Shown here: positions 5,593 to 6,656 of the stretch, one piece after another
How positions within the stretch are numbered: position 1 is the first letter of the stretch
How the letters are laid out: every line of letters begins with the position of its first letter
Assembly (NCBI GenBank): GCA_016177345.1
Contig: JACOVM010000093.1
Location: 1-6,656, forward strand
Origin: Candidatus Woesearchaeota archaeon
Lineage (GTDB): Archaea; Nanobdellota; Nanobdellia; Woesearchaeales; UBA12501
Length of the DNA stretch: 6,656 nt
Direction: 5' to 3'
Program-made: the position numbers and the translations under genes
Notes under the pieces: model-generated
Databases searched by the model: none
What the model was told of the DNA's origin: nothing
The model's input: only the letters and a program-made list of their open reading frames with translations

Positions 5593-6348
5593 ATGGAAGA
5601 ACATAAAGAAGAAATGCCTAATCAAGAGCTCGTCAATTATATCCTTCAGTACAAAAATCAGTTTTCTTCAAGCCAGCTCCGAGAAGCGTTACTTCAGCAG
5701 GGGAAAAATCCGAGAGAAGTTGATGAGGCGCTTCAGGCTGCCATGAACCAACAAGAGCCATCATTCTCTCCACCGCCTTTACCGGCAGCTTCATCAGCAG
5801 GTTCACCTGGCCCAGGGCAGGGATTGGATCCTTCCACACTATTCACGTTTGACCAGCAAACAAAAGAAACCATGATGCACAGCGCTATCGGCCTTCTTAT
5901 CGCAAATGTTATTATATTTTTGGGAGATTTTCTTATTGGAACAAAAGGATTTTCTTCCATTATCTGGCTTATCCTGTTTTCTGCCATTGGCGGCGCAATC
6001 AGTGGCTTCCTGCTTTCAAAATTGTACTACCCAATGATGGACTTTGTCTCCCAGAGCCTTCGCTTTCTTCTCCCCCTGTGCAATACCTTCTTCAAGCTGC
6101 TCTTTGTTCCAGTTCTCATCGGCTCGATCATCAGCATGCTTTTCAGCCTTATGATTGGGGGATTAGTATTTGCAGCAGGAGCTGCACTTGGAGGAGCAGC
6201 AGGAGGGCTTATCGGAGGCGTCCTCGGCGGCTCTCTTGTCCTTATATCATTAGTATCTATCGTGTTCATGATTATTGGCAGATTTCTCTACGCTAAATAC
6301 CTAAAGATGCAAGTTGGAAAGTATTACCAGGACTATAAGAATTTGTGA
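5593..6348 (+). CDS. Multi-pass membrane protein with helical N-terminal domain and Gly-rich membrane region
   Basis: From the ATG at 5593 the product has 251 residues. Residues 9-50 (PNQELVNYILQ, SSSQLREALLQQGKNPREVDEAL) look like a small helical domain of the kind found at the start of many archaeal membrane proteins, in which a short helix pair repeats the pattern of a residue block and 'can be extended by one'. Residues 55-77 are a Pro/Gly/Ser linker. The membrane part has hydrophobic segments at about 97-116, 121-142, 158-187 and 188-240, the last long enough for two passes. Residues 189-213 are packed with Gly and Ala (AGAALGGAAGGLIGGVLGG), suggesting tight helix packing as in Yip1-like proteins, a comparison made only on character. 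The C-terminus is short and basic. A TTG at 5542 would extend the frame by 17 residues without a good ribosome site, and the ATG at 5614 (MPNQELVNYI) is an alternative that fits the domain boundary well. Function unknown. Confidence 0.85.
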   Translation: MEEHKEEMPNQELVNYILQYKNQFSSSQLREALLQQGKNPREVDEALQAAMNQQEPSFSPPPLPAASSAGSPGPGQGLDPSTLFTFDQQTKETMMHSAIGLLIANVIIFLGDFLIGTKGFSSIIWLILFSAIGGAISGFLLSKLYYPMMDFVSQSLRFLLPLCNTFFKLLFVPVLIGSIISMLFSLMIGGLVFAAGAALGGAAGGLIGGVLGGSLVLISLVSIVFMIIGRFLYAKYLKMQVGKYYQDYKNL

Positions 6349-6379
6349 CTTAAAACGTTTGGTGCAATTTTGATTTTGG

Positions 6380-6656
6380 CTAGAATTGATTCACTCCTAA
6401 ACTGGCAAGTTCTTTTTTCAATTGATTTACTGAAGAAAATACTATTCCCTTCATTCCACATTCTTTGGCTGCATCAACATTTTTTTGTTTATCATCTATA
6501 AAAGCACATTCTAAAGGAGAGGTATTCAAATCATCCAAAACATATTTGAAGAATTTGAGATTTGGTTTTCTCATTTTTAGTTCATGTGAAAAATATTTTT
6601 TATCTAAAAGATTTAGCACTCTTTCTTTAACATGAGGCATACAATCATTATTAACA
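6380..6656 (-). CDS. HAD-superfamily hydrolase, C-terminal part, truncated by the window edge
   Basis: The frame is open to the right edge (VNNDCMPHVKERVLN upstream of the Met at 6640), so the N-terminal part carrying the nucleophile aspartate is outside the window. What remains fits the C-terminal half of a class I HAD enzyme: SHELKMRKPNLKFFKYVL carries the motif III lysine (in RKPN, codon near 6566-6568), and LECAFIDDKQKNVDAAKECG carries the motif IV Asp-Asp (6491-6496), which binds magnesium, followed by the usual GMKGIVF and a helix NQLKKELASLG. These features are typical of small phosphatases or phosphoglucomutase-like members; substrate cannot be told. The visible VNN stands where motif II normally has Ser/Thr-Asn, which may be a substitution or a misalignment at the edge. 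Base composition is about 29% GC by hand count over 6361-6656, far below nrdJ (around half GC in sampled lines). It converges with the membrane protein gene, 31 bases apart. Confidence 0.88.
   Translation of the reverse strand, partial: VNNDCMPHVKERVLNLLDKKYFSHELKMRKPNLKFFKYVLDDLNTSPLECAFIDDKQKNVDAAKECGMKGIVFSSVNQLKKELASLGVNQF

Overview
The window most likely comes from an archaeon, probably a DPANN-type lineage such as Woesearchaeota or a relative. The main evidence is promoter architecture. A perfect TTTATAAA box lies 23 bases upstream of the ATG of the lipoprotein gene at 5494, which is the spacing of a leaderless archaeal transcript, and no bacterial -35/-10 pair was seen. The T-rich, stem-free ends after genes and the style of the short secreted proteins agree. 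This is inference; no rRNA or other lineage marker is present.

Layout from left to right: (1) the 3' part of an unrecognised plus-strand gene (2-619); (2) a convergent minus-strand gene for a small lipoprotein with an acidic spacer and a helical hairpin bracketed by two cysteines (678-1181, possibly starting at 1274); (3) a complete adenosylcobalamin-dependent class II ribonucleotide reductase, nrdJ (1310-4384, minus), which fills almost half the window; (4) a 357-base intergenic stretch holding the probable nrdJ promoter, a G-rich tract, and the T-rich end of the next gene; (5) a second lipoprotein with a Pro/Ala-rich stalk and a four-cysteine C-terminal domain (4751-5494, minus); (6) a divergent multi-pass membrane protein with a helical N-terminal domain and a Gly-rich membrane region (5593-6348, plus); (7) the C-terminal part of a HAD-superfamily hydrolase (6380-6656, minus) that runs off the right edge and is far more AT-rich than the rest.

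The only gene with a firm biochemical role is nrdJ, which makes deoxynucleotides from ribonucleotides without needing oxygen or a second radical-generating subunit, but does need vitamin B12 coenzyme. No cobalamin synthesis or uptake gene lies nearby. The other genes are mostly cell-envelope proteins, and nothing shows that they share a pathway with nrdJ. I found no mobile element, CRISPR array, tRNA or rRNA. I did not find a convincing new multi-gene system; the points most worth a second look are the three-copy repeat inside NrdJ, the cysteine-bracketed hairpin lipoprotein and the sharp composition change at the right edge.
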